DNA from: a virus
Virus record (IMG/VR): IMGVR_UViG_3300004369_000143
Coordinates: 1-24,267 of that record
DNA: 24,267 nt
Strand: one strand, 5' to 3'
In this document: positions 4,683 through 12,439 of the stretch, piece after piece
Layout of the letters: every line of letters starts with the position of its first letter
Numbering within the stretch: the stretch's first letter is position 1
Made by a program: the position numbers and the translations under genes
Notes under the pieces: model-generated
Seen by the model: the letters and a program-made list of their open reading frames with translations, nothing else
The model's database searches: none
What the model was told of the DNA's origin: nothing

Positions 4683-4730
4683 GCAAAGCAGCACCACGAT
4701 CCCGATGTACGTCTTCTTGCCCTTCAACAT
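4563..4730 (-). CDS. Internal-start holin-like small membrane protein, 55 aa
   Basis: An in-frame ATG at 4730 inside the 97-residue ORF carries the best ribosome binding site of the region, AAGGAGG five bases upstream. The product MLKGKKTY... has two membrane spans (about 9-26 IGIVVLLCSALVPQLGI and 32-48 IVTALGTAAGGLMAIYG) with a positively charged N-terminus and short charged tail (GRIKANS). Size and topology match class II holins and small phage membrane proteins starting with similar MLKG(K/Y)KTY sequences. Next to an M15 endolysin this is a plausible holin. It may be the main product of this locus; see the longer form. Confidence 0.65.
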   Translation of the reverse strand: MLKGKKTYIGIVVLLCSALVPQLGISESEVSTIVTALGTAAGGLMAIYGRIKANS

Positions 4731-4856
4731 AGTGCCTCCTTGCGGTTTGGCGTATTGCCACAGCACATCATGCGCCACGACAGGTGCGACTTCCTTTGCG
4801 GTCTTTCGCGCCACCCAACTGGCGATGGCCGATACGATCAGGGGGATAGGGATCAT
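4563..4856 (-). CDS. Longer form of the holin-like membrane protein, 97 aa
   Basis: ATG 4856 overlaps the previous stop by four bases (ATGA) but has no recognisable ribosome binding site of its own, so it would depend on translation of the preceding gene. It adds 42 residues (MIPIPLIVSAIASWVARKT, then a mostly charged linker to Met43) to the internal-start protein. The added part could make a third membrane contact, giving a long/short pair as in holin/antiholin systems with dual starts, or the locus may be an accidental fusion of two genes. The existence of both products is inferred from start-site quality. Confidence 0.5.
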   Translation of the reverse strand: MIPIPLIVSAIASWVARKTAKEVAPVVAHDVLWQYAKPQGGTMLKGKKTYIGIVVLLCSALVPQLGISESEVSTIVTALGTAAGGLMAIYGRIKANS

Positions 4857-5167
4857 TGCGCGACCGGCACTAGAAGTATTTTCTGCGCCAGCACCACAGT
4901 GCTAGGGAACAGCAAGCCGATCACGGCGAGCTCCACAATGTTCCGGTCAATCCAGTCCCACTTGTTCTTGTGCGCCTCGCGCTTGAACTTCTTGAACACG
5001 CGATACACCGCCAGCACCACCACCAGCCCCAGGGTCTTGATCGTGGCCCAGGCTTCATCAGAGAGCAGCACCGGCATGTCTGCCGCACCGTAGGCGTGCT
5101 GTGCCCAGGTGAGGCTGATGAGCAGCAGGACGGCCCCTGCAATCCACGCCAGGCGTTCGCGGGTCAT
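4853..5167 (-). CDS. Small membrane protein of the lysis cassette, holin candidate
   Basis: A 104-residue protein with three hydrophobic segments: residues 8-22 (WIAGAVLLLISLTWA), 44-60 (KTLGLVVVLAVYRVF) and 78-98 (VELAVIGLLFPSTVVLAQ), separated by a strongly basic loop (KKFKREAHKNK). The N-terminal segment may act as a signal anchor. ATG 5167 overlaps the endolysin stop by four bases and has GAGG just upstream. Three-span topology and position suit a class I holin; a role as a holin accessory or antiholin is the alternative. No spanin pair is seen next to it. Confidence 0.65.
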   Translation of the reverse strand: MTRERLAWIAGAVLLLISLTWAQHAYGAADMPVLLSDEAWATIKTLGLVVVLAVYRVFKKFKREAHKNKWDWIDRNIVELAVIGLLFPSTVVLAQKILLVPVAQ

Positions 5168-5562
5168 CCTTCCTCGATCAGCTCAAAGTGGCAGAGGTCA
5201 TCGAAATTGTTGTCCTTCACTTCCGTGTCACCATCCCAGTCCCCACCCCACCTGAGCCGGATGCCCATGGAGCGCGCCGTGGCCATCACCTGCCCAGCAA
5301 AATAGGTCTGCCGCTCGCGGTCTTTCCAGTCGATGGGGTAGCACTGCACGTCCACCGCGTTGGATGGCCACGTATTGTGCCTGCCATTCGGCCACTTCAC
5401 CTGAGACAGGCCCTCGGCAACCTTGGCGTTCTGCTCAATCTTGTTGCGGTGCCCGGTGATGATGCTGCAATCGAAGTCCTGCACCACGCGCTCAAAGATC
5501 GTGCGAAGACTGTGGTGGCAGGTTTTCAGGCGCTCTGCGCTGCTCTGTCCGAAGGTGGGCAT
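5164..5562 (-). CDS. Endolysin, M15-family peptidoglycan endopeptidase
   Basis: A 132-residue protein matching the VanY/L-alanyl-D-glutamate peptidase (M15) fold used by many phage endolysins, which cut peptide stems in peptidoglycan. Zinc ligands are visible as His62 and Asp71 (RHNTWPSNAVD) and His125 (DLCHFEL), with Asp122 a candidate catalytic base; ITGHR near 35-39 and the RWGGDWD segment at about 104-110 are family landmarks. The normal motif begins SKH; here Arg-His is found. No signal peptide, so export needs a holin. ATG 5562 with GGAG four bases upstream; overlaps the next gene by four bases. Confidence 0.88.
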   Translation of the reverse strand: MPTFGQSSAERLKTCHHSLRTIFERVVQDFDCSIITGHRNKIEQNAKVAEGLSQVKWPNGRHNTWPSNAVDVQCYPIDWKDRERQTYFAGQVMATARSMGIRLRWGGDWDGDTEVKDNNFDDLCHFELIEEG

Positions 5563-5602
5563 GCTGCTCCGTCCGGGTGAGAGTGTGATCGTTCTGCCAA
5601 CG

Positions 5603-5623
5603 CACGCAGGGACGGGCTGCGTG
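5603..5623. repeat. Perfect 7-bp hairpin between virion gene and endolysin
   Basis: CACGCAG and CTGCGTG pair around a 7-base loop in the 93-base gap before the endolysin. No T-run follows on the minus strand. It may act as an RNA stability or processing element separating late structural from lysis transcripts. Confidence 0.35.
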
Positions 5624-5655
5624 GATGGGAAAGGGTTTGCGGAATGATCCGGCCG

Positions 5656-6303
5656 CTAGAGGCCCAGCGCCAAGTCCACCGTGGCGTAGACCACGCCCAC
5701 ATTGAACAGGGCGCTGGTGCCCGCGGGGGCCAGCACGGTCATGCCCAGCGCGTAGGTGGGCGGGATGATGAACATCCCCTCCACGTCCGCCACAAGGCCG
5801 GAGCCAATAGACGCAGCGCTCAACTGATCGCGGCTGGCCACGTTCACCCAGATCGGGGCGCCCGCCAGCGTCACATTCTGCGCAAAGACGCCATTCGTGT
5901 CCGCGCTGCCGGGCGTGATGGCCTTGTGCACGCTGCTGGAGTATGCCGACGGGGCGCTGGCCTGCGCGGCGCTGGAGATCCCGGCCAGCAGGCTCATGCC
6001 CAGGCCAAGCGTGCCCGATACCGAGTGTGCCGTGATCTTGAGCACCACGAGGTGTTTCCCGGTGTCGCCATTGTAGAGCGCCCAGGCTGCGGTGGTCGTG
6101 GGCAAGGCGTTCACCGGCGCAATGGCCGTACCGGCTCCCGTGCTGGCCGCATAGAGCCGCTGCCCCCGCGCGAACTCCATGTATTTGGGGTTCACCGTCT
6201 GGACGTGCAGGCCGCCCGTGGGCAGCAACTGCAAGGGACTGATCCCGCCTTTCGGCAGGCTGGCGGCATTCTGCACAAAGCCGCGTTGCATATCTGTGCT
6301 CAT
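5656..6303 (-). CDS. Conserved-type phage virion protein, 215 aa
   Basis: I start at ATG 6303 because of the near-perfect GGAGGTGA ribosome binding site; the longer reading to 6363 adds a non-protein-like leader. The 215-residue product is beta-rich with alternating Gly/Ser/Thr/Val, little charge and no cysteine (segments GGLHVQTVNPKYMEFARGQ, LYNGDTGKHLVVLKITAHS, MFIIPPTYALGMTVLAP). It resembles small beta-sandwich structural proteins repeated in podovirus late clusters (minor capsid, head fibre or decoration proteins). It stands between the ejection genes and lysis genes with its own strong ribosome binding site. Confidence 0.6.
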   Translation of the reverse strand: MSTDMQRGFVQNAASLPKGGISPLQLLPTGGLHVQTVNPKYMEFARGQRLYAASTGAGTAIAPVNALPTTTAAWALYNGDTGKHLVVLKITAHSVSGTLGLGMSLLAGISSAAQASAPSAYSSSVHKAITPGSADTNGVFAQNVTLAGAPIWVNVASRDQLSAASIGSGLVADVEGMFIIPPTYALGMTVLAPAGTSALFNVGVVYATVDLALGL

Positions 6304-6380
6304 CTCATCACCTCCGTGTGGTGTCGCTGGCAAGCAAAGTCTAGTGCACGCAAGGGCCAGCACCCCGCCACACCCTTCCG

Positions 6381-9113
6381 CTACCGGGACATAGCCCGCC
6401 CCACGGTAGTCTCTGCACGTTCACCCGTTTTCAGCCCGCCCAGCCCACCTTGCGTGGTCTTCACCACCCCGCCGCCGCTAGAGTTGCTTTGCTGTTCTTG
6501 CTGCGCCTGTTCCGCGTTCTCGCCTGCGTAGCTGGCCTGCATAGCGGCCACAAAGCCCGGCTCAAAGGATGGGTCGAGCGGCACGCTGAATAGGATGGAA
6601 AGTTGGCCGCGTTGCTGGTACGATAGCGTCTCTTGGAATTCGGGAATCCGTTCCACCAGCCGCATTTGCAATTCTTGAAAAAGCGCCGGATAGACCGTCC
6701 GAATCGCTTCCACGCCCTCGCGGTTGACGCGCCCTGCGGCCATGTCGCTCAGAAAGGCGCCGGGGTCAGCGACGGCCGCGACGTAGCGATTGAACCGCGT
6801 GATCTCAGTATCGTCGGGCTGCCAGCGCCCACTGTGCCGCCCTAGGGGGTCGTTCCCCAGGTCGTAGGGGCTGGCCGGGGCCTTGCTGAGCAGAAAGCCA
6901 ACGGCGGCCTGAGCCTGCGCAGTCATGGCCATGCCGGTCTGTGGCGCAGTCTCCAGGACTGCTCCCAGGCTCTCCTGGATACGCCGCGCCATAAGCGCCT
7001 GGTCTTGGCTCAGTTGCCGCAGGGCCGCCACCTGGGAATGAAACGTCTTCTGGCGGGTGGAACCTCGATACTTGCTGAGTTCTTCGCGGCCTTTCTCGCC
7101 GGGGTCGGTCAGGTTGAGCCCCGCGACAGTGAGCGCGGCCCCGCCCGAATTGCGGACAGCACGCTCAGCAGCCTCCCCGGCTGCGCGCGCCCCACGCTTC
7201 CCGGCGGCAAAGGCCCCGTCAACCGCCTCATCCATCTTCCGCGAAAATTCCTGCGCTGACCGCTCAAGGTCGGCCAGGGATGCCACGCGCACGCTGATCC
7301 CGCCCACCCGCTGTGCGGCCCTGTTGAGCACGTCCGCGGTGACCGCACTGAGCCTTCCGCGCAAAACCTTGTTCCCTGCGGCGCCCAGCAGCCACGCTCC
7401 TGCGGCCAGGTCGAGGTCAAAGTCGCCGTCCATCATGGAGGCTACTCCGCCCACGCCACCAAACAACATGCCCATACCGTAATCCGATGGGCTTACAAAG
7501 CGGTTGGATGTGTCGCCTAGAATGCGGTCTTCCGCGAAGTCCGCGGCCATCTTCATGTTGCCGTACAGCCGCTTAACCTCGCGGTAGGTGTCCTTGAAGG
7601 TCTTGCCCGCAGTGCTGCTGGCCAGCTTGTCCGCGCTTTCCTCCAGGTAGTCTTCCATCACGCCGCGCAACTCGCGCAAGGATTCCACCTTGGGCGACTG
7701 GCTCAACTGGTTGCGGTAGGCCACGCTGTCGAGCGTCACCCGCGCCTTGTGCAACTGGCTGAAGGTCATCTGCTCAGGCAGCGCGTTGTCCAGCGTTGCC
7801 AGTTCCCGCTTGAGCGCCCGGCCAATCACGCGATCATCGTAACTGGTGCTGGTCAGGTACTTCTCCACCACCGGCTGCAGGCGCGCGAGCATGGCGGACT
7901 TGCGCGGCATGGCGCCACCCGGCGCGGCCTTGCTCAACCCATCCCACAGGGCACCGATCTGCTGGCCGTAGAAGTCTTTGCGCTCTGCGGCCTTCTTGGC
8001 GATGGTTTCCATCGTGTCTTTGTAGGTGACCACCCCTTCGTTGAGCAGGTCGCGGCCAAACTGCTGCACGCCGCCCTTGCGCGCGTCCAGAATGCGGAAT
8101 GCCCGCTTGTTCTGGCCAATGGCAGCCTTGGCTGCCCGCTGCTCTGCAAAGTCGCTCAGGCCCTCAGTGGCGATGCTCAGGAATGCCTCATCGGTCTTCT
8201 TGCCAGCCGCCGCGGCCGCAGCTCCCGTGCCGCCAGCGCCGCGCGCCCCTGCTGGTACTAAGCCGCGCTCGGCCACTTCACCGGCTGCCTCTGCACCTTC
8301 CGTCAGAAGCTTCTGCCCTGCGCGGCCCTCAATCGTGCCCGCGGGCGCCATGCGGCTGCGAAAAGGCTGCAGCGCCGTTTCTGCCCCAAACTTGAGCGTC
8401 TTGCCCAGGGCCCGCTGCGCCGCCGTGGCGCCCCCACCCAGTACAGCGCCCAGGCCCACCGTGCCCAGGATCTGCGAAGCCGTCAGATCGGGGTTGTCCG
8501 TCAGGCTGGCCTCGGTCACTACCTGCCCGGCGCCATAAAACGCACCCTCCACCGCGCTGCCCGCAATCGCCCGCGCGCCCGCGCCCTTGACAATGCGGCC
8601 AGCAATCGCCTGGGAACTGCGCTGCGCCAGCCGGGGCAGGGCCGTAGCCGCCTGCGCCGCCGCGCCCGCCGTGGTGGTCGGCTCAGGCAGCAGGAAGGGA
8701 ATGGCAATGCCGCCAATTTCCCCCACCGTGCTGGCCACGGGGTTGCGCTCCATGCGCTCCCGCAAGCCCTCCTTGTCCACGCCCATCTTGGTCAGCGCCG
8801 CGTCGCTCAGGCCAAAGGTGAGTCCGCGGGCCGCGCCTTCTATCCCGGCACGCACCGGGTTGAGCGCGCCTTCCCCGTACTCCTTCTGCTTTCGCCGCTC
8901 TTCGGCCTCTGCCGCCGTCTCCAGCCGCCACCCGGCGCGGAAAGCGTTGTGCGCCTCCTCTGCGCTCAGGGCCCCGCGCTTACCCTCCGGGCTGACCACG
9001 CGCAGGGATTCACCGGCCGGCAGGGTGTGCGTGCCCGCCGCCACCAGCCGCGTAGCCTCTTCCTCTGAGGCGTCTACCGTGCGCTGGGCCTGCCAGTCGT
9101 AGAGCTGCGGCAA
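6381..9113 (-). CDS. Large internal virion (ejection) protein, 910 aa
   Basis: The frame opens with TTG at 9113, preceded by GAGGA seven bases away, inside the end of the previous gene. An N-terminal domain of about 80 residues (LYDWQAQRTVDASEEEATRL... GKRGALSAEEAHNAFRAGW) is typical of phage internal proteins, followed by glycine/alanine-rich stretches (ARAIAGSAVEGAFYGAGQ, TVGLGAVLGGGATA, GMLFGGVGGVASMM) suited to membrane insertion, and long helical middle and C-terminal parts. It should be packed in the virion and enter the cell with the DNA. No lysozyme motif is seen. Late-operon order supports the role; the family assignment is moderate. Confidence 0.65.
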   Translation of the reverse strand: MPQLYDWQAQRTVDASEEEATRLVAAGTHTLPAGESLRVVSPEGKRGALSAEEAHNAFRAGWRLETAAEAEERRKQKEYGEGALNPVRAGIEGAARGLTFGLSDAALTKMGVDKEGLRERMERNPVASTVGEIGGIAIPFLLPEPTTTAGAAAQAATALPRLAQRSSQAIAGRIVKGAGARAIAGSAVEGAFYGAGQVVTEASLTDNPDLTASQILGTVGLGAVLGGGATAAQRALGKTLKFGAETALQPFRSRMAPAGTIEGRAGQKLLTEGAEAAGEVAERGLVPAGARGAGGTGAAAAAAGKKTDEAFLSIATEGLSDFAEQRAAKAAIGQNKRAFRILDARKGGVQQFGRDLLNEGVVTYKDTMETIAKKAAERKDFYGQQIGALWDGLSKAAPGGAMPRKSAMLARLQPVVEKYLTSTSYDDRVIGRALKRELATLDNALPEQMTFSQLHKARVTLDSVAYRNQLSQSPKVESLRELRGVMEDYLEESADKLASSTAGKTFKDTYREVKRLYGNMKMAADFAEDRILGDTSNRFVSPSDYGMGMLFGGVGGVASMMDGDFDLDLAAGAWLLGAAGNKVLRGRLSAVTADVLNRAAQRVGGISVRVASLADLERSAQEFSRKMDEAVDGAFAAGKRGARAAGEAAERAVRNSGGAALTVAGLNLTDPGEKGREELSKYRGSTRQKTFHSQVAALRQLSQDQALMARRIQESLGAVLETAPQTGMAMTAQAQAAVGFLLSKAPASPYDLGNDPLGRHSGRWQPDDTEITRFNRYVAAVADPGAFLSDMAAGRVNREGVEAIRTVYPALFQELQMRLVERIPEFQETLSYQQRGQLSILFSVPLDPSFEPGFVAAMQASYAGENAEQAQQEQQSNSSGGGVVKTTQGGLGGLKTGERAETTVGRAMSR

Positions 9114-9116
9114 AGG

Positions 9117-10820
9117 TTATTCCTCATCCGGCTGGAAGGTGGTGGGCTGGTAGCCTTCGCTGTAAGTGATCCCCGCGCTCGCCAGCACCGTATTGCGCTC
9201 CCGCTGAATTCCCGCCAGGATTTCGCGCAATTCGGCGCGCGCCCGGCCTTGGCGGAAGGCGGACAGCGGGTTTTCCCTTAACAGCATGAACTTTTCCTCG
9301 TTCTTGGTAAGGTTCGCGCCCAATTCCTGCAATTTCTTCATGCGGGCCTGAACCCGGTCAGTCATTTTCTGCGACAGCGCCCGGTCTTCAGAGCCCCAGG
9401 ACTCATAGCCGAATTCCTCACTCATCTGAATCAGGCGCGTCAGGTCTTCTTCGATCAGGTGTGCATTCTGGATGGTCGCAGTCGCCTTCTTTGCGTTGTA
9501 GGCATTGTTGGCCATGCCGATAGGCTGGCCGCTCGCATCGAAAACGGCCCGCTCCCGGCGATCTTTGCCCCAGGTTTCGGTATTGTTCGGATCAAACGCG
9601 GGCTGCGCCGCCCGCGTGGCTGCGGCCTCTACCACCGGCTGGAAAAACCTGACCCGTTCCTGCGCCTTCTTCACCTCTATCTGCGCAATTAAGTCCGCCT
9701 TCGCCTGCTTCTGCTCTGCGCTTTTCAGCCCAACCGTGAGAACGTTCAGTTCCGTCTGCGTCTCTTCCAGCATAGCCAGCCGGGTTGCTGCTTCTGCCTG
9801 CCGCTCATCAGCAAAGCGGGAGCGCATGTGCCCAAGCGTGGTCAGCTTGGACTGCGCTGCGTCACCCAATTGCGCATACTTCTCCTTTTGCAGCTCGATA
9901 TCCTCGTCAAAGGACTGCTGAAGAATTTGCAGCGCGTAGTTGGGGCCGCCCGTCAGCCCTGCACCATAGCCGCCAATCGCCGCCGCAAGCACAGCCAGAA
10001 TCTTGTTGCCCATCCCCCGGTCTGCCCATGGCTTCTTGAACTTGAACGCCTTGCGCTCTTCTTCGGCGGACTTGTATTCGCCCATGACATTTTCTTGGGC
10101 GCGGAGCCGCTCCTGTTGCTGCGCCTCCATCGTGACGCTCATCGCGCGCTGCTTAACTGCCTGCTGGCGGGTGCGCTCCGCAATGGCTTCGTAGGCCAAT
10201 TTCTGCTCATCCAGCCCGGTCTGCGCGGTCGCTGCCCAGTTGTCCAGCGCGATCATCACAGGGGCCGCCACGGCCTGCGCCACATTCACGCCGCCCATGG
10301 GGTCAGATTGCGGTGCGGCTGTGGGCTGCTGCGTGGCTTGCGGGGGCTGCACAAAGCGCGTGACCGCCTGCGTACCACCCCCTTGCCCAGCGCCAGGCCC
10401 AGGGGTGCCCGTGGGCGGCGTGCCTGCCGGTGCCGCGCCGGGGTCTGCCTTGTTCGGCGTTTCCTCGTCCACCCCGTACTGCTCCCGCAAGAAAGATGGA
10501 ATGCCTTGGCCTGACTGCCCACCGCTCAAAGGCGTGGCTTGCGGGGGCAGGAAGTCTTCCGGCTCCTTACCGCCCTGGGCGGGCTGAAAACGGGCCTTGG
10601 GTGGCGGTACAGGCGGCGGCGCCAAGGATCGCTTCAGCTTTGGCTTCGTTTCCGGCTTGAACCCGCTGGCCAGTACTCGTAAGCGCGGGAGTAGAGGGCG
10701 TCTGCGCCTGTTGTCCGGGTTCGCCGGTTTGCCCATCAGCTTGTTCAGCCCATCGATCTGGCCATCATCCAGGCCAAGCTCGCGGGCGCGGGCGATTTTC
10801 TGTTTATCCATGTAGGTCAT
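9117..10820 (-). CDS. Internal virion-type protein with Pro/Gly-rich linker, 567 aa
   Basis: After a helical N-terminus comes an Arg-rich stretch (residues 38-49), a proline/glycine/threonine-rich low-complexity linker (68-172), a long alpha-helical region, a hydrophobic glycine segment (271-292 NKILAVLAAAIGGYGAGLTGG), and charged helices to the end (LQKEKYAQLGD, RMKKLQELGANLTKNEEKF). The segment LAAAIGGYGAGLTGGPNYALQ, then DEDIELQKEKY, is typical of phage internal or ejection proteins. Start ATG 10820 lies two bases after the previous TAG, with GGAG nine bases upstream. It is probably packaged in the head. The Arg-rich stretch contains a 21-bp repeat, see findings. Confidence 0.6.
   Translation of the reverse strand: MTYMDKQKIARARELGLDDGQIDGLNKLMGKPANPDNRRRRPLLPRLRVLASGFKPETKPKLKRSLAPPPVPPPKARFQPAQGGKEPEDFLPPQATPLSGGQSGQGIPSFLREQYGVDEETPNKADPGAAPAGTPPTGTPGPGAGQGGGTQAVTRFVQPPQATQQPTAAPQSDPMGGVNVAQAVAAPVMIALDNWAATAQTGLDEQKLAYEAIAERTRQQAVKQRAMSVTMEAQQQERLRAQENVMGEYKSAEEERKAFKFKKPWADRGMGNKILAVLAAAIGGYGAGLTGGPNYALQILQQSFDEDIELQKEKYAQLGDAAQSKLTTLGHMRSRFADERQAEAATRLAMLEETQTELNVLTVGLKSAEQKQAKADLIAQIEVKKAQERVRFFQPVVEAAATRAAQPAFDPNNTETWGKDRRERAVFDASGQPIGMANNAYNAKKATATIQNAHLIEEDLTRLIQMSEEFGYESWGSEDRALSQKMTDRVQARMKKLQELGANLTKNEEKFMLLRENPLSAFRQGRARAELREILAGIQRERNTVLASAGITYSEGYQPTTFQPDEE
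10676..10696. repeat. 21-bp direct repeat, copy in the 567-aa gene
   Basis: The same 21 bases (core GCGGGAGTAGAG on the plus strand) are found at 22556-22576 in the portal gene, 11.9 kb away. The two copies are read in different frames (LLPRLR versus LYSRAYE), so shared protein function cannot explain the match. Confidence 0.6.
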
Positions 10821-10822
10821 GG

Positions 10823-12439
10823 CTAGTTGCTCCGCCCGATGCTCTGTTCAATCTGTTTGAGGCGCTTGTGAAGGTGCGCCTCTGCGGCCAGCAACACGCC
10901 GAAGCCCTTGCCGTAGTCCACCACCAGCCCGTCTGGCGTCTCGGTCACCAAGCGGCTGCCCGTCTCGGTCTTCAGGAGGTTCTGCGCCATCACGGACAAG
11001 TGTTTGCCGGGGCCGCGCAAGGGCTTGCCGGGCTCCTTGTACTCGTATTCCGCCGGGTGCAGTTCATCCAGCATGGCGTGCAACGCCGGGTCTGCCGCGG
11101 ACTCATCGATGTTGGTTTTCAACCGCTCATCAGAAAATGCCGCGGCGGTGCCCAGCCCCGCGCCCACCGCGCCGAACATGCCCGCCGTCTGCTGACCCCT
11201 CCGCGCCTGCTGCGCTGCATACCGGGCCGCCTCTGCCGCGCTGTCGCTGGCGTACTCAGTCTGGTAGGTCTGCGCATTGAGCCCCGAGGCCGCCATTTCG
11301 GCCTCCACGCGCATCCGCTCCGCCTCCTGTGCGGCCATGAACTGCGCCTGATCCACGTCAATGCCCATCTGCGTGTACTGCTGCACCAGCGCATCGCGGT
11401 TTTGCTGCTCCTGGACGCTCAGTTGCCCTTGGGCGATGTTTGATTGAACGTCCTGCCCACGCGCCGTCACGTCCGCTTGAATGGTCTGCCCGCGCTCGGT
11501 CACATCGGCGCCGCGCGCCTGATCCAGCGTGCCGCTCAGAAGCTGCTGCGCTGCCTGCTGCTCCTGCAGCGCCGCAATGCCACCAGCCTGCGCAATGCCC
11601 TGCTGCTGGGTTGCCGCGTTCTGCGCCACGATGCGCTGTGCCAGCGCCGGGTTGCCGCCCCGGTTGGTGACCGCTGCTGCGTTGGCTGCTGCGATGGACT
11701 GCTCCATCCCGGCAGTCATCTGTGCGCCGGACACCGTGGGGCCTTGGCCTGCGGCGCGGGCCTGCAACTGGTTCACCAGCGCGGCTTGGTCCTTCCGGAA
11801 CTGCCCCCTAGGCCGCCGGGCGCGGAAGGTCCGTTGCTGGGCAATGGTGGTCTTCCGGCGGCCCTGCAGATCATCGGTTTCTCCCGCAATCCGCTTATGC
11901 GCAGCCCTTAGCCGGGGGTCGATGAAGGCGCTTTGATTCACCTCGGGCGCTTTTACAATATAACCGGGGCCCGCGGCGGAGGTGGGCGGACGGTCGTTCG
12001 TATTTTCTCCGCCCTGCGGGAAATCACCTCCGTCGCTGTGCCCTTCCGTCCCGCTACTGGCGCCATCGTTCCCCTGTCCCTCGCCAAAACCGGGGCCCAT
12101 CCCGTCATCTCCGTAGCCTCCATCGAATTGCGCAAAGGCATCGGTAGCGCCTCCGTAGCCTCCATCAAAACCGCCTCCGTCGAACATCCCCAGCTTCTGT
12201 TGTAGTGTGGAAGCCCCGCCTTCGCGCTGCACCACGCTTTCAGGGATCACAAACTCGCCGGAATCCAGCAGACGAATTACGCGATCATTCCCTTGCCCTC
12301 GCCCTTGGTCTGCAGGGCCGTTCACCGCACCAGGCCGAATCAGCGCATTCAACGCCACCGGATTGCGCTTTGCTGCTTCCATGGCCGCAATCATCGCATC
12401 CAGCGCTTCTTTGTCTGCCGCACCTACACCTTGAGCCAT
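10823..12439 (-). CDS. Internal virion-type protein with S74-like C-terminal chaperone domain, 538 aa
   Basis: ATG 12439 shares its A with the previous stop (TAATG) and has AGAGG nearby. N-terminal residues 1-60 end with SGEFVIPESVV, a motif found in phage virion proteins. Residues 80-150 are Gly/Asp-rich repeats. A long Gln/Ala-rich helical region follows (200-410). The C-terminal 103 residues match the phage intramolecular chaperone (peptidase S74) motif: Ser436-Asp-Glu-Arg-Leu-Lys441 then a helix ending LHKRLKQIEQ, a coiled-coil-like tail. Ser436/Lys441 keep the spacing of the self-cleaving Ser/Lys pair known from K1F endosialidase. It lies between tail and ejection genes. Confidence 0.65.
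   Translation of the reverse strand: MAQGVGAADKEALDAMIAAMEAAKRNPVALNALIRPGAVNGPADQGRGQGNDRVIRLLDSGEFVIPESVVQREGGASTLQQKLGMFDGGGFDGGYGGATDAFAQFDGGYGDDGMGPGFGEGQGNDGASSGTEGHSDGGDFPQGGENTNDRPPTSAAGPGYIVKAPEVNQSAFIDPRLRAAHKRIAGETDDLQGRRKTTIAQQRTFRARRPRGQFRKDQAALVNQLQARAAGQGPTVSGAQMTAGMEQSIAAANAAAVTNRGGNPALAQRIVAQNAATQQQGIAQAGGIAALQEQQAAQQLLSGTLDQARGADVTERGQTIQADVTARGQDVQSNIAQGQLSVQEQQNRDALVQQYTQMGIDVDQAQFMAAQEAERMRVEAEMAASGLNAQTYQTEYASDSAAEAARYAAQQARRGQQTAGMFGAVGAGLGTAAAFSDERLKTNIDESAADPALHAMLDELHPAEYEYKEPGKPLRGPGKHLSVMAQNLLKTETGSRLVTETPDGLVVDYGKGFGVLLAAEAHLHKRLKQIEQSIGRSN
12109..12166. repeat. 16-bp direct repeat in the Gly/Asp-rich segment
   Basis: CTCCGTAGCCTCCATC occurs at 12109-12124 and 12151-12166. 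It encodes repeats of the type FDGGYGG within the flexible glycine-rich linker of the 538-residue protein, consistent with local duplication. Confidence 0.5.
12128..12146. repeat. 19-bp repeat, copy in the 538-aa gene
   Basis: The same 19 bases occur at 13378-13396, exactly 1250 bases away, in the adjacent tail gene. Both copies encode TDAFAQ in frame. Confidence 0.5.
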
